From contig OX463781.1 in NCBI GenBank assembly GCA_949825025.1, positions 47,752,317 to 47,816,316 of the forward strand: 64,000 nucleotides of DNA. The letters are read 5' to 3'. The notes under the pieces are model-generated. The model did no database searches. It had not been told where the DNA came from and saw only the letters and a program-made list of their open reading frames with translations. The DNA is from Siphlonurus alternatus (taxonomy: Eukaryota > Arthropoda > Insecta > Ephemeroptera > Siphlonuridae). Of the stretch, positions 11,698-24,581 are shown in pieces; within the stretch, counting starts at the first letter, position 1; each line of letters opens with the position of its first letter. Made by a program: the position numbers and the translations under genes.

Positions 11698-14600
11698 GTA
11701 ATTAACCTTGACCTTTGACCTCGCACGTGACCTCCAGGCACGCCCTTGTTGTATAGTGTGCCACTAACCCCTGCCGTTTTAAATGAACCTTCTGTCATAA
11801 TTAAGGATTTTAATAGTTACAAAAATTTATAAATTAAAATTTCGATAAATGGAGAGAAATATGACAACATTATTATATTGGTAAAATGAAGCTAATGAAA
11901 CTCAATAAAAATTCTTGTATAATTATGACACAAGTTTCAAGAAACCATTGTACAGTAGCTGTCACATTCTGCTTCTCCTTTTGGTGATCTTTTTGGTAAA
12001 ATTTCCATCAAATGTACGAAACGATATTAATTTTCTCTCCGTCAATATATTTAGATTTGTTTGCATATCGTCAAACGACGTCATTATTGAGAGTAATATT
12101 TTAGCACGGGATGAAGTCTATCAGACTTCCATTAGAGTTCGTTAATGCTTTGCTTTATTTGTCGCGTTCTCCACGTTATTAAATATCCACTCGAGGACGA
12201 TGTGAAACGATTCATGTTGGTGCTTAGAATTGATGAAGCGAGCGGTTATGTTTACAGCATGAACATGTCAAATTTCCTTTGTTTTAAAACGCTTTTTACA
12301 TCAAAATTTTACAGATAATTTCAAATACACAATACAAATCATAACTATGCTTTTTTCAACTTTATTTTCTCTTTTTTCACCCTATTTTTTATGACTTCAA
12401 AATTATATAATTATACGAAAAAACTAAAAAAAAAATGTTCAAATATAATATGAAAATAAGGTGTGCATATTATTAAATTGAAAATAAGCAGTATTTGATT
12501 TAAATATATAATTGTATTGATTTGCTAAAGCGCATATTAAATAATGTAAATTGAAATGTCACGATAATGAAATACTTGAAGTATATTATACAACAGTACC
12601 GTACTTTAAAAACACATGTCAAAAGTCTTCCGCTTTAATAAATTAGTTAAATATCATGTTGGTTTTATTAAATGTTAATTATGTTCTCATTTTACACCAC
12701 ATTAAATAAGTTTATGTATCATATTATGTATATTATATACTCTTGTTATTTTAACATACTTTGTTAAACCACCTAATTCACAGAAATTAGAGTCATCTTA
12801 TTATTTGAACATTTAAAGTAAAGGTACTTTGTCACCCTTTCATGTTTATTTTGTACCACTTGAATTATAATTTTATTTGTTTGACATATAATTATAACAA
12901 AACAGATAATAAGCACGCATATTTGTTTACAGAATTTATTGTTCTGAGGAGAAATATATTATATATACTGACACACACATGCTTTTACTTCTACCCTTTC
13001 TGTATTTTAAGTTTTTTTAGGGGTGTGGGAGGGTAGTAAGTGGGTCGAGGTGCATGCCCCCCCCCCTACTACCTCGCATGTCGCAACCCCACGCAACCCC
13101 CCAGCACGCACGTTGATATAAAACGTTAATACCTACCCTCTAAAACCACCCCTACATTGAGTGTGCCTTTCCCAAGTGCGGTCATAGAGGTTAATTTTTG
13201 GTTTTATTGCGTACTGAAGTGCTACTACATAATCTAATGAAAAATACTCTCGGAGCTGCATGATGATATTTTCAAATATTGAAGTAATATCATTATTTTT
13301 AATTGATCATAGTAGAGATATTATATAACTTTATTAAAAAATGAAGGTATTAATATTTTACATTAATATAACATAAATTTTAATTACTTATATATTTTAA
13401 TGTCAGTTTTTTAAATTAATAGTATTGGATTAATTTTATATCTCTTTAATATTTTATGCTTGCATTTAATTTTTATATTATTCTCTATCTATACAATAAA
13501 TGTATGTGTGTGTTTAAAATGCGCAATCTCTATTATCTATAATATGAATAGCTGCTTTGATCCATCATGTAATTTAATGACAAAAAAATATTTACTCGTA
13601 TATAAATTAAAAACATTGTTTCAAGTATTTGATAAAAATTGTCACTGACTTTTAGCATACGTTTAATATATACAAATAAAAGAAACAATGTAACGTATTT
13701 TCATTACAAAGTGGTGACAAACGGACTTTTTTGCTAATTAATAACGACATAACGACACATAAATTGAAACGAAGCATGTAACGGAAATTACCGTTACAAA
13801 TTGGATAACGATAGATCTCTATTTTTTTTTTTCGCAAGTAAGCAATTTATTGAAGATACACAGCACGTACGTAGATTGACCGCTTGTAATTCACTGCATT
13901 CGATTTGGGTGACAAATTTACTGATGTTCTTGCATGACGGGTGCCAATTTTGTGACGTCACGTGGCGAACGTAGTGCATGGCTTGCACACTGGACGCCTG
14001 CCAGGCGAGACCGCTCGCCTCCTCTTGGGTACCCTGAACTATATAGTGGTGAACACCATCCATCTAGAATCCCTGACACACAGCGTAAATCAAACTTCAT
14101 ACAAATTAACTTGAAATTTCGCGCGCTCCACTACCTCATATTTTGAGTTATGGCTTATTTTTTGCTTCACTGCCACAAATGATTGAATACCTTTCAATTC
14201 TCCAGAGAGAGAGAGAGAGAGAGTAAAAATTTTTACCTATATAAAACATTATTTCATTTTGCACACAATGGACACTGTTAGGCGAGATTTTAGCGCGGGT
14301 TGCCTAGCATGCAGGAGAAAGACCGTGGGATACCGCGCGCTTTCTCCATAAAACTGCATGGTTAGTGCATGCCGCTAGAGGAGCTTATATTAGCAACTAA
14401 CTTTTAATTTTTGTTTTTATAATTTAAAGCATGATATTAGAACTGTATACTTTGTCAAAAGAAGTACCAGGTACGTAAAATGTTTACACAATGGCTTATT
14501 TTAAGAGCCACATATTGTTGTAGTTTTCAGCTTTTTAAAGGGCGGCCAAGCCTGATGATATGCACAATGCTAAGAATTTGTTTTTTTTCTAAAATGTGTT

Positions 14601-14877
14601 ATTATGTTTTATGCTAAAAAAAAAACATGAAAATTTATAAATATAAAATGTATAATATTAGAGAGGAAATATATACATAGTTAGATCGAGATAACAAAAA
14701 TATATAGATAATACCTGAGACCTACCTGCATGAAGCATAATAAGTATTGTGTACTGTGTAGTATATACTCAAAAAAAAATATTAAAAATTCTCGTTGTTC
14801 AGTAACAAATAAAGAGTTGTAGCCACTTGGATTAAAAGCACCACATTGTATGCTACAGGAAATGAATTATTTATTAT

Positions 14878-15280
14878 TTAAGGGTAAGATAACACGAAAC
14901 ATCGATTGTTGTAGTTCCATTTGATTAATATGTAAACCTTATCAACCTCATAATAATTCTGAATTTTTTTTTGAGAGACAGTCCTAAGCACCAAAAAAAC
15001 GTAGAAAAAATTTCAAAACAATCGCTCGATCCAATTTTTTTAAATTATTATTAATATTGTTTTTTTTTTTAAATTCCAGTATAGGGCTTTCCCATGGAGA
15101 CCTAAACTAATAAATTAATTTTAAAAAATCAGATCGAGCGATTGTTTTGAAAATTTTTGTACATTTTTTGGTGCTAAGAACTGCCTCTAAAAAAATCAGA
15201 ATTATTATGAGGTTGCTAAAGTTTACATGTTAATCAAATGGGACTACAACAATCGATGTTTCGTGTTATCTTACCCTTAA
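14878..15280. mobile_element. Second TTAA-flanked foldback MITE
   Basis: TTAA at 14878-14881 and 15277-15280 bound inverted ends GGGTAAGATAACACGAAAC and GTTTCGTGTTATCTTACCC. The arms extend about 165 bases each (through an ACAATCGATGTTTCG block and an ATCGAGCGATTGTTTTGAAA block) around an AT-rich centre of about 75 bases. The ends begin GGG next to TTAA, as in the element at 8709-9125, but the remaining sequence differs, so it is a separate family. There are no coding sequences. Confidence 0.85.
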
Positions 15281-15623
15281 TTAGTAATTAATACACAAAC
15301 AGGTGCTTTTAAATAAGATATTTTTTATAATACAATATTTTGTATATGCTGACATCCGGAAGCGAATTTGCTTCGGACGCGATTTTTTTTATACCAATGC
15401 ATTGGGCACCTCGGCAAAATTCCCAACGCGTTCGGATCATCACAATTTGATCCCAACACGTTCGGAACCTATGAAAATTATTACAACGTTTTGTTGACTA
15501 TGTAAAAAGCGTGAGACGCCTTTTTTTGGGAACAAAATTACAATGATTTTAATGACGCGAAATTCTCAAGTATTTAAAATAAAAAGAGTATGTCGGTCAA
15601 CATTAAAATCACCAACGCACGAA

Positions 15624-15685
15624 TATAGAATATTCATCTTCATATAGAATACTATAGAATATTCTATATTCTATTCTATCGAATT
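15624..15685. repeat. AT-rich TATAGAATATTC palindromic cluster
   Basis: Several overlapping copies of TAGAATATTC / GAATATTCTA occur in about 60 bases and can fold back on themselves. It is a simple AT-rich palindrome cluster of unknown origin. Confidence 0.5.
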
Positions 15686-16324
15686 ATATGCTAGTTAATA
15701 CTGAAATGTAAGCAAAAGTGACCAAGTTGGGAAAATCATATAAATAATATAACAGGCCTTCCTTAATTTTTATATACGTTTCAAAAGACCATGTTGTTGA
15801 AAATTTTATATTTTAGTAGTAGAAAACACTCCACCACATACAATTTATCACTTTTTATGGAAACAATTTTTCATAATTATTATCAATTAATTTTGCAAAT
15901 AAATTTTTATGCTAAAACTTGTGTGTGTGCGTTCATCGCAGACTCGTAAAGTAAAAGAAATCACTTGACCCAAGGTAAGTGCATGGGCTTGTCTTTTGTT
16001 ATATTTTCTTCAAATATTATCAACACATCATATTGCATACCAATTAAAGAACAGAGGTCACAAGCATCATGCAGATCAGAATATGTATTTTTTTTTAAAA
16101 TTATCTCTTATAATGTGATAAAAAAAATCAAATGTAAAATAAAAATTTAATCATTTGAAGCCAAATTCATATAATATAATGTTATCCCGTAACCCCATGT
16201 TTATAACCATAGTTACATAGTAATTTAATGAAATCTGAATTACTATGCAAAATTACTTAACAAAACTATAGTAAAATTCAGCTCACAGAAGCTCTTATAG
16301 AGAAACATATGCATAAGTACTGTA

Positions 16325-17306
16325 CGTACAGTTTTGAGAGTATAAAATTGGAATACATATTGGTTAGATAGGAGAAACGATATTTGGCCCATAACTCAGG
16401 TAAAAATTAATTCTAGGATACAAACTTACCTTCAGGTGTTGGCCAAGTAAGGGGCTACTTACTTCGAGAGAAATTGTTCACATCCAGTCATTTCCACCCC
16501 CTGCAGGGGTGAAAATGTGTAAAAATCAAATCATGCCCAAAAATTCTAAAAAGTGAGAATTTTAAATAAAAAAATATTTGAAATTCAGTGGTGAATTTTT
16601 AAAGGGTAAAACTACCCTGTTTTATCCATAAACAATCCTAAAATAAATTATTTTTCATTATAAAATTTTTTAATTGTCAGATTAGTGTTTTCCATGATCA
16701 AACTTATATAAAACCATTTAAAATGTAAATTTAAGAATAAGGGGTAAAACAACCACTCCGACAACCCCCTACTGAAGGTGTCTCTTTTTACAAATTTGAA
16801 TATGGGGAACACGAATCTGACAATTAAATTTTTTTTAAATTAATATTTGTTTATTTTAGGGTTGTTTAGGGATGAAACAGGGTAGTTTCATCCTTCAAAA
16901 ATTAACCATTAAATTTTGCAAATAATTTTTAATTTCAAATTCTTATAGTTTTTAGAATTTTTGGGCATGATTTGATTTTAACACATTTTCACCCCTGCAG
17001 GGGGTGGAAATGACTGGACGTGAACAATTTCTCCCGAAAAGTAAGTAGCCCTTGACTTGGCCAACACCTGAAGGTAAGTTTGTACCCTAGAATGTATTTT
17101 TTTATTTTTTATTTTATTACATTTCCCTCATGAGTACATAAATAACAAGTCAGAAGCAGGAGATTTACAAACAGTCCAATAAGAACAAATCACTTCCCGG
17201 AAGAAGCGCAGCAAATTATTTTACATGAGTTATGGGCTAAATATTGTTTCTCCTAGATCTAGCCAATGTATTCCAATTTTATGCTCTCAAAAGTTAAAAC
17301 TGTATA
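16325..17306. mobile_element. About 1 kb foldback element
   Basis: A very long imperfect palindrome. The left arm begins near ACAGTTTTGAGAGTATAAAA (about 16329) and the right arm ends near TTTTATGCTCTCAAAAGTTA (about 17300). Matching inner blocks include GGCCAACACCTGAAGGTAAG (right) with its inverse at 16428-16447, the CCACCCCCTGCAGGGGTGAAAA pair near 16495 and 16990, CAGGGTAGTTT near 16615/16880, and a CTGACAATTAAA block. The loop is about 16700-16800. The right arm is lengthened by an insertion (17097-17221). No transposase frame is seen. Confidence 0.8.
17097..17221 (-). mobile_element. Insertion within the 1 kb palindrome, LINE 3'-end-like
   Basis: Comparison of the two palindrome arms shows about 125 extra bases in the right arm. 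Read on the minus strand it ends in an A-rich AATAAAATAAAAAATAAAA tail, as expected of a very short, 5'-truncated retroposon copy. It postdates the palindrome. The family was not recognised. Confidence 0.55.
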
Positions 17307-17720
17307 AAGTTCATATATATATAATTATAGTAAATTAGATATTTAATTAAGTGATGAAATTGCAATGATGGGATTACCTGATATCATTATGAATGATCGG
17401 AAGAAGGTTTGGTATGAATTTCATTTTTTATATTTTTTTATTACATACTTTAGATTTAGATTACAACATATTTATTTACTTTCTCTTGTAACTGCAGTAT
17501 TTAATTCAAACATAGGCAAAAAACTTATAGGAGTACGACAATAGAAAAAGAAGTAAATTAATATATAATCATATTGTGCAGTATATATACTATCAACATA
17601 ATATGTACATGCGTATACGAAGACCAGAATCAGCTAAGAAAATAAAATCTAACCATAAAATCCAACTAAATAATATGTAAATAACATGTAAATAGTAAAG
17701 GATGAAATGATATGAAATGT

Positions 17721-17723
<3 letters not shown>

Positions 17724-17793
<70 letters not shown>
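17724..17793. repeat. (TA)n microsatellite followed by a C/G-run patch
   Basis: About 70 bases of pure TA repeat. It is followed at about 17837-17870 by a run of C and a GC-rich patch ending near 17895 that may be the terminus of another transposon. Confidence 0.95.
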
Positions 17794-17795
<2 letters not shown>

Positions 17796-18167
17796 TTGGA
17801 TTTTTTTTACATCATTGGGAGAGGCGATTGGGGATGCCCCCCCCCCCCCCTAGGGCCCCGCCCCCTCTCAGAGCCGCGCGTTGGATCCACCCTTGATCAC
17901 ATTAAAGTAAATCTATTCTTGATTATCCCATACAGTGCAGTTAACAAGATAAAAGTACTAATCTAATATGATAATTAAAAAAAAAATCCCTTATGGAAAG
18001 AAAAATTTAATTCTCTACAGTAAAAATACCATATGCAACATGCAACACTATGTAGTGTGTATATATTATTATAATAATTAAATATAAATACATCGTATTA
18101 AATGTATTTCTTTTTAATTAAAGTTAAAGATGCAGTTCACTGTGACATGAATGGCAACAGTACTTAT

Positions 18168-18310
18168 TGGGAGACATTCACAAAGCACTTTAACCCCCAC
18201 TTTAGCCCTGATTTTTAACCCTGGTGCTAAGCTATGAGCTTAACATGGTTAGCCCCTGGTTAAAAATCGGGGCTAAAGTGGGGGTTAAAGTGCTTTGTGA
18301 ATGTCCCCCA
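18168..18310. mobile_element. Near-perfect palindromic MITE
   Basis: The left arm (GGGAGACATTCACAAAGC, then ACTTTAACCCCCACTTTAGC) pairs with the right arm (GCTAAAGTGGGGGTTAAAGT, then GCTTTGTGAATGTCCCCC), about 60 bases each with few mismatches, around a short centre containing AGCTATGAGCT. ATT lies directly outside both ends and could be a 3-base target duplication, which would suit a PIF/Harbinger-type element; that is an inference. Confidence 0.85.
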
Positions 18311-20932
18311 TTACATAATATTATATTGGTTAATATTTAAATGCTATATAGCTGCATATAATAGTTTATTATAAAAAAACACTGGAAATAGTAACAAATC
18401 TAACAATTTTTCACACATTGTATTAACTACAGTATATTAATATTGTTTAATTAATTATAATTCATTCTTCCTTATTTAGTATTTTTATTAATTTATCCGT
18501 GTATATTATACAATTAAAAATGCGACGGCGTAGGGGTTTCCGTGTTTTTTCAGAATCGAAACTGTAACTACCTTTTATTTATTTATTTGTTTGTTTCGCC
18601 AAGGATTTTATAGTCATCAATATTGTAATATTTTGAGCATGACAGTCGCATGTGTTTTAGAGATTTCTTCGTACTCTCCGCTCATTACGTTTTATCTTTA
18701 TCAGCCACTACTGTGAAATTAATTCGTGCATGGTTCTTCAGGGAAATAAAATTCCCGTGATTGCAAAATATAAATAATGATGATAAATAAAAATAATAAT
18801 GAAAATATGCTCAGCAGGAACAGCAGAAAGTCAAGCAGCAGTGGCATCCACGTGCATACTGCGTGTATAACGGTGGAATCTATCCCACGGTATTTAAATC
18901 CCCTCAGCCCCTGACGTCACAAAAAGAGAAAGTTCGCAACCCTCTTCACGTCGCCTGACAGTGTCCATTGTCGCTACTTTAGTATAATAATAGTAATAAA
19001 AAAAGTGGGATTTTAAAATTAATCCTATCAACTGTTATAAAATATTACTTTTACGAATAGTTGTAATTTAAGTTAAAAAAAATTATAATTGTATTGAAAA
19101 CATTTACATAATATAGACAGAGAAGAATTATTAACCCCCCCCCTCTCTCTCTCTTCTTTCTCCTCTCTCTTTTCATTTTTACTATCTCTAACATTAATGA
19201 GCTGTGCAAAAATAAATGTTCATTTTTTTTTGTCCATCGTCAAAGCTTTTTCAATTAGATAAATTATAAAAAAATATACATTGTAAGTTATAGTTAAACA
19301 TCAAACCCTAGTTGAAAAATAATGAAAAATTACGTCTTCAACTCATCCTTTAGACGTCTAAACCTAATCTTTTTACTTCTAAAACACATATTATTTCCTC
19401 TTCACTCATGCAAAGTGAGAATGAAATGAAGATAATATTTCTAACATTTTTATGCTCAAGAAGAGGGAAAAAGACGTAATCTCGTCTTTTTTCCTCTAAA
19501 ATGGTGCAAAATAAGAGGAAATTAGACGTGAAAAGAACTTAATAGGGATGAATAAAAGATGAAATTTGTTTCAACTCGGGATGAGTGAACGGTGTGCCCG
19601 CTCTGATTCCAGACCAGTATCCTACTGACTTACTCGCGACGGCCCGCTCGAGCGGCAAGGCTGCCGGAGCTAATTCAGGTGCAGATCCTTTCTCTGTCTT
19701 TCTCGCATGTCTCTCTGTGTCTCTTTGCACGAATTTCCTGCACCCTGCACGAGCTTTCGCTTTTTTAGCACGTTATTTTTTAAAAAACAAAAAATATACA
19801 AACACAATATTCTAATTTTTCAATATTTTTTTTTTTTTATATAATACATCACAATTTTTCTGTTTTAAATCTTTATGTATTATTATGTACTTTTTATTAT
19901 GTATTTTTTAATGGGTGGATAGAAAATAGTTTATTACTTAATTTTTTTATAATGTATAAATATAATATTCATAAAAAATATATTTATATAATGAATGTTT
20001 TTATACCATCTAAAAACGTCACAAAAGCAACATTAAAAATAGTTGTTGTGTTTTTTTTGATCAAGAAGTATCATAATCTTGTCTTAAAAGCTCCGAGAGA
20101 CGGAAAAGTTTTGTTGCTGCAATGACGCCGACGTCATATGTCCGCTTCTGAAATATTACGAGATTTTCATGAATGTCGGCGTGATGGATGAACTGAACAA
20201 ATGTTACATATGCCATATGAATATTTTCTCTTACGTAATCACAATATGTCTTTTGGTGCGTGCCGCAAACATTGCAAAAAAACATGTGACGCACATCTTT
20301 TTGTAACGTTATAAATTTGTTTCAGTAAAAAATATATTTAAATTCTTCATTGTTACAAAAGCAGAATATTCAATAATATTATAAATTTATCTGCATTCAA
20401 CAATATAAAAGAATTTTAACAATTTTGATAAAAAAAAAACTAATAATTATCAAGGCAATGATCATTAAATAAATTCAATCATGCATGATAATTTAGACTA
20501 AAAGCTTGCAAATTTCATTTTAATTTGACAAACATCATCAGCAATCACACGTCATTCATTGTCATCCATGGGTAGCCTTATTGAAAAAAGGTTTAACAGC
20601 GACGATAACTTCACAATTTTATTTGTTTTTTAGGCAAATTTGAGTTCCAAGAATTTTAATACTACCTTTATAAAAATTAAGCTCATGGTTAGCAAATTTT
20701 AAATTCTACTAATGAAACAAAAAAAAGGAGTTCATTTAAGTTTAAAATTTTAATCATAATAAGAAAAGAAGCTCAAAATGCAATACAACCTACTTTAAGT
20801 TTATAATTTTAAGGACAAGCTCATTTAAACTAAAAATATATTACAATTTTTTGTTAATCCTCATGTAATCCTCACATTTCTGCAAATTGTTGTTACGACG
20901 CCGGCTGACGAGCTTATTCGCTTATGTTGCAG

Positions 20933-21232
20933 CGGCACAAGCGACGATCTGGGGCCCCGAGGATGTGTACGTGAAGCGCGGCAGCACCATCAGCCTGACG
21001 TGCCAGGTGAACGTGCACGCCAGTCCGCCCTCGAGCGTACTCTGGTTCCACGGCGCCGCCTCCGTAGACTTCGACTCCCCACGTGGAGGCATCAGTCTGG
21101 AGACCGAGAAGACCGAGGCGGGCACCACCAGCAAGCTTCTCATCACCAAGGCCAGGCTTGCAGACTCGGGCAACTACACGTGTGTACCGTCGAGTGCAGA
21201 GCCTGCCAGCGTCTGGGTGCACGTGCTCAATG
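20933..21232 (+). CDS. dpr-like gene A, internal exon: Ig domain 2
   Basis: Coding exon of 300 bases, phase 1 on both sides, between acceptor GTTGCAG and donor GTACGT. Joined to the previous exon it reads NVE-AAQATIWGPEDVYVKRG. The Ig2 cysteines are STISLTC (residue 94 of the visible protein) and DSGNYTCVPS (residue 154); W108 is the core tryptophan, and SPRGGISLETEK (119-130) and SVWVHVLNG (163-171) are typical dpr Ig2 blocks. NYT at 151-153 is a possible N-glycosylation site. The domain is extracellular. The SPRGGISL-TEK and TTS-LLI pattern recalls the dpr8/9/21 or dpr6/10 type from memory, but this cannot be settled without an alignment. Overlapping frames on both strands here are shadows. 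Confidence 0.95.
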
Positions 21233-21364
21233 GTACGTCATCACGTGGAATTAACGTGGAATTAACGTGGATTTTCAACGGCGAAGTGATTTTAAAGTAA
21301 AAGTTGTGAGTTCGCCGGGTTGTGGCAGAGAAATCACGTTAATTGCGATACTCTTTTTTTTTTT

Positions 21365-21476
21365 TAATCGACAAATATGGCGGCTAATGGATGTTACAGC
21401 AAGTGCGCAGTATTCGCGTCGCAGGATGGAAATCGCTCATGAAAATCCACCTTTATGGCGGCCATATTTAGCAATT
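21365..21476. repeat. ATATGGCGGC hairpin and adjacent direct repeat
   Basis: AATCGACAAATATGGCGGC at about 21366 pairs with GGCGGCCATATTTAGCAATT at about 21456. Just beyond, CGCGTCGCA...ATCGCTCATGAAAAT occurs twice (about 21414-21447 and 21546-21579). This looks like a degraded MITE beginning about 130 bases after the Ig2 exon. Confidence 0.5.
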
Positions 21477-24400
21477 AAAAAAGAAGCATCGTAATTAATA
21501 CGATATTCGCTCGCTGCTTAGGATTTCACAGCTTTTACGTCAAAATCGCGTCGCATCGCCGTTATCGCTCATGAAAATTCATGAATAGGTGCAAAAGTTA
21601 GCACTGACTAAAATGTTGGTGATCAGTTGGTGTTAAGTTCACCTCACCCCTATTCAAAACTGATAATACCCACATATTAAGGTCTCTCTCTCTCTCAGCT
21701 GCTCAATTAAAACATACAAGCATGCAATTTTGATGATTTAAACTGACAACTTTAATTTGCTTTTGTAAATAAAAGACAATGCAACTACTTCACTTGTGTT
21801 TTATGAGTTTATGTTTCTTGTTATTTATCTAAAGGTAAATTAAAATTAAATATTTGTTTAATATAATAATGTAGAATGAATTGTAATGATCCAATATAAC
21901 AACATTTTAATTATTATTACAATTGGTATTTTAATTTTTAGTGCTTGTTATGGCTGAATGATTTCTCTATATAAACTTCTTTTTTCTGTGTCTCTCATTT
22001 CTAGTGTAAAATATATTAAGTGGAATGAGCAAGCTCCATTACACCACAGAGACTAATACTATAACCATATAGCTAGTATTGCATGTGGGTTGTATTCAGT
22101 TTTACGTTTTAAAAACGAAAGGAGGTAGTATAAAGAGCCGCCAATGACCATGATGTATAAGGGAAGCTTCAAATTAAAATTTAACTCTTCATTAATAAAA
22201 CACGAGTTTTTTTTTTACTCGCTCGCCAAATTATTTTCTCTTATCTCCACATACGAGTCTTGTCAGAAAAGTGTTAAATAATAATTTTAGGTCATAAATC
22301 ATGTTTTTTTTTTTTAGTTAAAAGTCAGTAATCTCTGTTTGATGTAATAATTATTACTAAAGCATTTTACTACATAACTTTGAAATAATTTTAATTGATA
22401 AAACCAGCCAACTTTTTCGTTAATTTTATCCATCTCGTTTATATTAAATGAATAAATTTATTACTCTTGTAAACATTTTAAACTTCAATGTCATAAAAAA
22501 AAAATAAGTTTTAAAAATAGACATTAGTCATGATAGTTCGTGAAAGGTTATAATAATGTTCTCATTGCTAAAAAAAAAAAGTAAATCCATTATTCTCCCA
22601 GGAATGAAGTATGTACTTGATCGGTAATGTCAATAACATTATTGATAGAACATCATCATTTTTTTTTTATTTTCCTCCGTTACAAAATAATATAACTTTT
22701 TCTTACATACTTTTCAATGATCCACAAAGTTCCAAAGTGACACGATAGAGTTATGTAAGCTATGACGTAGTTTCCACCTCTTGGAGGCGCAAATTATTTG
22801 TCTCCGCGGGTACAACACAAAGTTTGGCTCGTCTGGCCACCGTCCAAGCTTTTCTTTCGATCTCTTTGCTCTCCCTCCGTGTGACACACCTTCTCTCCCT
22901 CTCTCTCCCTCTCTCTCCCTCCATATGAACCACGAGCATGCACTGCGGTACAGACTTTTTTCCATTTTTTCCGCTCCAAGAAGTCATGCACTTTATGAGC
23001 GCTTGGTGAAGGCCCACACAGCGAGGCTCTCCGGGTCACCGCTAGCCAGATACCATCAAATCTGTTGTTCCGCAGCGTTTGCTCTTTCAAATAAATTTGA
23101 TTTTCATATTACTAGATAAAAATATACGTATTTAATTTATGTTGTAATAAATATTAAAATAAAATGAATTTTTATATAAATAAAAATAAATTAATGAGTT
23201 GAAAATAATACTATCTCTTTTTAAAATAATAATAAATTTTATTCATTTTAATAAATTTATTTAGTTTTTTTTTTTTACATTTAATTGAATTCACTAAACA
23301 ATTTAAAACTTTTCCACTAATGCGTTAATTATTATTAAATTGAGTTCAAATTCTCCCGTTTCTAAATGTAGGTAAAAAAAAAAACTTTTCTAACTGTCTA
23401 AACTTATAAATTATAACAATCCAATTATATATTGCGTGAACATTAAAATGAAAATAATAAAATAACATAATATAAGTCCCTAAAATTTTTAAAGTATAAA
23501 AATTAATTTTTTACGTGCTGATAATATCAAGCTTAACATAAAATGATAAAACAATCACGCTGTGTGGCTTACATTTGTTTCATTTCAGACACGTGTCATT
23601 ACGATTAAATTAATTATACATACGACTAATGAGTCTTGACCCAATGACCTTATTTTTTATTATGCATGATATTAACTTCACGTGCATTTAATTTTAAAAC
23701 ATGCTTAATTAAACAAACAAATTAAACTGTGTACTGCTTTACGTTGAAATTTAATTGTTGTTTAAAATGAAAGTCCAGTTTAATTTTGGCTCTTCTCAAT
23801 GCTTTTACAATTCAGAGCATCCGGAACGTTCCGTCTGCCAAATTTTCAATTTCAATGGATTTTAAGTTTTGAGGGAGGCAAGAAGCGCAAGATTGTAAGA
23901 CATAGCAAGTCAAGTCCACCACGCCTCAGTAGACTGCAAGAACATGCGACCAAATAGAAAGGAGGGACGTTCTGGACGTTCTGAAGTGTACAGGAGTGAT
24001 TTCTCACATCAACGAGACGTAGCGCTCGCATGGCTACTTTTTACTCAAAGATGCATTGTCCTAGTAACTCGTGTACTGATGCCATGAAGTTTTTTTTTTT
24101 GTAATTATTCTGCACTACCTTTGTACGTTATCAATGTACCAATTTAGACCCTTCCTTCGTCATGGCACGAGCAAATTTGAACAATAAATCAAATGTATTA
24201 TTGGTATGAGAGAAAAAATTTTAAGGTGAAGTAGTGCAAAAAAAAAAAATAATAATAATCTGATTTAAGCTACATCTAAGAGGTTCCAATACTGCGCTGT
24301 GATTATTCCGAGGCTTTTCGAGATATTTTTCCGACGCGGTAAAGTTTGGTTTTTCCTACCTTTTAACCCGGCGCGGAAATATATTCCCGCGGTAAACTCT

Positions 24401-24536
24401 TGGGCGTAGCTTTAACCATGTCACTTTAATTAAGAAGAATTAAAAGTTGGCAATTTTCGTTTTCTTTGAACAACTGTAAAGAAATTTATAAAATCATGAA
24501 ATAATTATTACATTTCCGTTATAATTTGGATCGAAG

Positions 24537-24537
<1 letters not shown>

Positions 24538-24581
<44 letters not shown>

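Larger units (their letters stand above)
11698..20932 (+). other. Intron of dpr-like gene A (about 9.2 kb)
   Basis: Runs from donor GTAATT at 11698 to acceptor GTTGCAG ending at 20932; both flanking exons are phase 1. It holds three long palindromes (14878-15280, 16325-17306, 18168-18310), a TA microsatellite (17724-17793) followed by a C/G-run patch, a short GA tract near 14203-14222 and a poly-C run near 13060. GC-richer patches at 13920-14100 and 19575-19690 have no recognised product. No other exon was seen. Confidence 0.8.

Noticed and set aside
11364..11798. Minus-strand 144-codon frame
   Set aside because: Shadow of the gene A exon; the plus strand has proper splice sites and dpr motifs.
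20914..21265. Several alternative frames over the Ig2 exon
   Set aside because: Shadows of a GC-rich exon; only the frame giving STISLTC and DSGNYTC fits the family and the splice phases.
22714..23119. Four overlapping frames on both strands
   Set aside because: GC-richer sequence with a CCCTCTCT tract; low-complexity Glu/Arg or Ser/Leu runs and no domain.
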